A stretch of 7,298 bases of DNA from Candidatus Aegiribacteria sp. (lineage in GTDB: Bacteria > Fermentibacterota > Fermentibacteria > Fermentibacterales > JCC-6), in contig DAOWNO010000098.1 in NCBI GenBank assembly GCA_030642525.1, forward strand, positions 1-7,298, written 5' to 3'. The position numbers and the translations under genes are program-made. Positions 5,196-7,298 of the stretch are shown here, piece by piece. Under the pieces are notes generated by a model that was not told the origin of the DNA, did no database searches, and was given only the letters and a program-made list of their open reading frames with translations. Positions within the stretch are counted from its first letter, which is position 1. Each line of letters begins with the position of its first letter.

Positions 5196-6275
5196 CTAAA
5201 CCTTAATGTGTCCAGTTTTCGGGGAGAAGGTCGATATACCGAGATACTCCTTTAAAGCAGCCGTCTTTATCTGCCAGGTATTTGTTGCCATTTGATGTCT
5301 GAATCCCAGCTCAGAATTGATCTTCAGTATGGCATCGTTGTTGTCTGCGTTTCCCGTTTTCATATGCTCAACCTCAGGCATGTCCCGAAACACTTTCTGC
5401 AGCATTTCGGCCTTGAGCCGTCTCCCTATTCCTCTTCCTCTGGCATCGGGAAGCACAGCTGTGTATCCCTGTGAAACAACCGATGGTCGTGATGGGTACC
5501 AGGATATCTTCGTGAGTCCCAGCAATTTGTCACTTTCAGCATCTGCAGCGTAAATTGCATAAGATTTTTTGCCCATTGAAATCGAGACTTTCTCACCTTT
5601 ACGAACATCCTCCGGGGTGAACCTGTAAGCAGAATGCCCGTGCTGCTCTCTCCCTGCCTCATAGATGACCTGATAGAAGTCAGATATCTCCTGGATTCTA
5701 TGCTCCGGTGTAATTCCTTCCCAGTTACCCACGGTGAGTTCCCTGGATCCCTGCACCGGAAGCCCAAGCCAGGAATTTATCAGGCTTTTCTCTACATCCT
5801 TTAGAACAAGAATGTTGAAGTGCCCCATATGAACAATATCTGCTCCTGTTGGAGTGATGAACTTCTCACCAGGTGGACACCTGTCGTTAGTTTGAACGCG
5901 AAGTATCTTTCTGTCCTGCTCTGTTGCAGTTTCAACTATTTTTCTCAGAAAAGCACTGCCAATTCCATTGCGTCTGTAGTTTTGATCGACCTGTATGGTG
6001 AAATAGGCAGGATCGTTTCCAGAATCCTGCCCTGAGAAAAAGACACCAGCATGCCCGACCATGGCCTCATCTTCACCATGCCAGATGCACCACTCAATAG
6101 ATTCCCGTAACTCATGCATAGCGCGGCATTGTGCAAGCAGCTCTTCCATGGTTAAAAAAGACTCGTCAGGAAGAATCTCCCTTCGAAGGCTCCTCCGCAG
6201 AGCGTACCAGGCATCTATCTGTTTCTGGTTCGAGGAATCGACTGAGAAAGGAATAATTGTAAACTCGGACATCAT
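5196..6275 (-). CDS. Tandem two-domain GNAT-family N-acetyltransferase
   Basis: The protein has about 359 residues with two acetyl-CoA-binding GNAT domains in a row, an architecture shared with mycothiol-synthase-like proteins. In the N-terminal domain motif A is TIQVDQNYRRNGIGSAFLRK, with the RxxGIG pyrophosphate loop. In the C-terminal domain it is YTAVLPDARGRGIGRRLKAE, followed by NADNNDAILKINSELGFR, the usual Asn and GF signature of motif B. Both domains keep the Q/RxxGxG/A loop, so both may bind cofactor; the substrate cannot be told. The start at 6275 is chosen because GGAGG lies 5 nt upstream; the next ATG (6272) is nearly as good, and the ATG at 6293 lacks a ribosome site. A possible -10 box (TATTAT, 6305-6310 minus) lies upstream within an imperfect palindrome GGTACTATAATACC, but no good -35 is seen. 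It converges on the ATPase gene and shares its terminator. Confidence 0.87.
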   Translation of the reverse strand: MMSEFTIIPFSVDSSNQKQIDAWYALRRSLRREILPDESFLTMEELLAQCRAMHELRESIEWCIWHGEDEAMVGHAGVFFSGQDSGNDPAYFTIQVDQNYRRNGIGSAFLRKIVETATEQDRKILRVQTNDRCPPGEKFITPTGADIVHMGHFNILVLKDVEKSLINSWLGLPVQGSRELTVGNWEGITPEHRIQEISDFYQVIYEAGREQHGHSAYRFTPEDVRKGEKVSISMGKKSYAIYAADAESDKLLGLTKISWYPSRPSVVSQGYTAVLPDARGRGIGRRLKAEMLQKVFRDMPEVEHMKTGNADNNDAILKINSELGFRHQMATNTWQIKTAALKEYLGISTFSPKTGHIKV

Positions 6276-6312
6276 TGCAACCTCCATGATCAATTGGGGG
6301 TACTATAATACC

Positions 6313-6800
6313 GTCACCCAGAGAAAAACCGCCCTCTTGATCAGCCATTGGTTTTCATATCACTCCCTTAGTTAGTTTCAGGAGTTATTCGATTGTGTAT
6401 ATAGATGCGGGAATTAGATTGGGGATGCACTTGTCTAGGTGATCTTGAGTGCATTGAAAGATTGACTTTGAACCACCAATGACAGAGGCGTTCAACATAT
6501 TGAAATGCTGAACGCCTCTGAATCCGATTTGGTAGCGGGGACGGTATGTGCACCCGATTGGTACACAATTCCGACAGTATCCGTTCACTTGATTTACGAG
6601 GGTGTTAAGCATGGAGAAAGGAGAATGAGTAGAATAGGTTTTCCTTACTGATGAGAGGGAATGGACTTATCATTGGTGCATTAGTAATTTCTCGCAATAT
6701 TATCCGATGTTGGACAATTCTTCGTAACTCTGGAGAATCTATGGAAGCGAGACATAGTACAATATGCTGTTAGATTCATGCTGATTGGATTGATACGCTC
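6313..6800. other. Intergenic stretch between divergent genes
   Basis: This spacer lies upstream of both the acetyltransferase (minus) and the secreted protein (plus). It holds repeat copy D and no recognisable gene. A TACAAT box at 6758-6763 could be a -10 for the plus-strand gene, but no good -35 stands before it. A nine-codon frame starting at ATG 6778 ends with TGA overlapping the GTG of that gene. Confidence 0.5.
6483..6602 (+). repeat. Hairpin plus TTGGTAGYGGGGAC repeat, copy D (subtype II)
   Basis: This copy has the strongest hairpin: 12-bp arms CAGAGGCGTTCA and TGAACGCCTCTG, then one A-C mismatch and three more pairs around a 6-nt loop (6483-6520). TTGGTAGCGGGGACGG follows after 8 nt, and the tail to about 6602 resembles copy B. 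Unlike the other three copies the hairpin has no T tract on either strand, so it is not a standard terminator. The hairpin sequence is unrelated to those of A, B and C although its position is the same. Confidence 0.7.
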
Positions 6801-7298
6801 GTGATCTTAACAACCTGTTTACTTTTCTTTCTGTTGTACGGTAGTACAGGTACACTTCTCACCTCTGATTGTCATAATACTGTGCCTGGCAATATGAATC
6901 CCGCATACACCGTGACCCTGGATTCGATAATTGATCCTTTAGAATATGGTGAACCATTTGCTGTTTTATGTGGGACTGCCAGAATCGGCATGAGCACTTT
7001 CTTCATTAACACCGATTCGGACGGCTATTGGAGGTTGGTGATCCTCTTCAAGGACAAGATCGTTGTTCTCCAGGACCATGAACCTAGATTGCGTCAGTAC
7101 GCACTTGATCAATCTCCAAGGTTCATCTACAGTTCGGATAACGGGAGTGTAATAGCATCTGACACTCCGTGTGCTCCTCACACCCAGACTCGAATTACTT
7201 GCGTCAATCTCGAAAATGCAAATATGAACGAATTCATGTTTCCAGATGACTTGATGTCCGAGTTTGCCGATATCATCAATGGTTATCACATCTCGAAT
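6801..7298 (+). CDS. Unrecognised secreted protein, 5' fragment
   Basis: The frame is open for 166 codons from the GTG at 6801 to the right edge of the window, with no stop. The N-terminus MILTTCLLFFLLYGSTGT is a hydrophobic signal peptide, perhaps with processing soon after, and the mature part continues SDCHNTVPGN. I do not recognise the family. The segments YWRLVILFKDKIVVLQD, PRFIYSSDNGSVIASDTP and TRITCVNLE have the strand-turn-strand look of a beta-propeller or quinoprotein-like repeat, which would suit an exported protein, but this is only an impression. There is no convincing ribosome site before the GTG; the next in-frame Met (ATG 6894) would remove the signal peptide, so the GTG is preferred. 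Codon use looks normal and the opposite-strand frame here is a shadow. Confidence 0.65.
   Translation, partial: MILTTCLLFFLLYGSTGTLLTSDCHNTVPGNMNPAYTVTLDSIIDPLEYGEPFAVLCGTARIGMSTFFINTDSDGYWRLVILFKDKIVVLQDHEPRLRQYALDQSPRFIYSSDNGSVIASDTPCAPHTQTRITCVNLENANMNEFMFPDDLMSEFADIINGYHISN

Noticed and set aside
6966..7289. 107-codon minus-strand frame at the right end
   Set aside because: It lies wholly opposite a longer plus-strand frame that has a signal peptide and stays open to the window edge; it looks like its shadow.
1..7298. CRISPR array
   Set aside because: The repeats seen are four scattered copies kilobases apart with divergent tails; there is no regular short repeat-spacer series and no cas gene.

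Overview
The window is about 7.3 kb with low gene density. It holds four complete protein genes, two genes cut by the window edges, and long intergenic stretches carrying a dispersed hairpin repeat. The best clue to the organism is a large secreted FG-GAP/VCBS propeller protein ending in a type IX secretion (Por-type) sorting domain. Together with moderate GC, GGAGG-type ribosome sites and repeat-rich spacers, this suggests a Bacteroidetes/Fibrobacteres-like or candidate-phylum bacterium (for example a Fermentibacteria-type lineage). That placement is inference; no rRNA, tRNA gene or core housekeeping gene is present to fix it.

Layout. (1) Bases 1-700, minus strand: a two-gene unit of a winged-helix plus nucleotidyltransferase (MNT-type) protein overlapped by the start of a probable HEPN partner that runs off the left edge. 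Two 'TGTCC...GGACA' palindromes, centred exactly 21 bp apart, lie directly before the nucleotidyltransferase start. This looks like a self-regulated MNT/HEPN toxin-antitoxin-like module. (2) 700-1228: intergenic, with the first copy of the repeat. (3) 1229-3046, minus: the secreted propeller/T9SS cargo gene, with a good promoter at 3109-3137. (4) 3140-3760: intergenic, with a minus-strand terminator, an unrecognised open stretch and a second repeat copy. (5) 3762-5004, plus: a promoter and an AAA_14/DUF4143 ATPase whose protein homology starts upstream of any normal start codon. (6) 5005-5195: a bidirectional terminator inside a third repeat copy, shared by the convergent ATPase and the next gene. 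(7) 5196-6275, minus: a tandem two-domain GNAT acetyltransferase. (8) 6313-6800: a long spacer with a fourth repeat copy. (9) 6801-7298, plus: the first 166 codons of an unrecognised secreted protein, open to the window edge.

The genes do not form one pathway. The two points most worth attention are the nucleotidyltransferase/HEPN unit with its helically phased operator pair, and the four-copy repeat. Each repeat copy is a hairpin of different sequence followed, 3-8 nt later, by TTGGTAGYGGGGACSG. Read on the minus strand this is a tRNA-3'-end-like CCCCGCTACCA followed by a hairpin, which in three of four copies is terminator-like.
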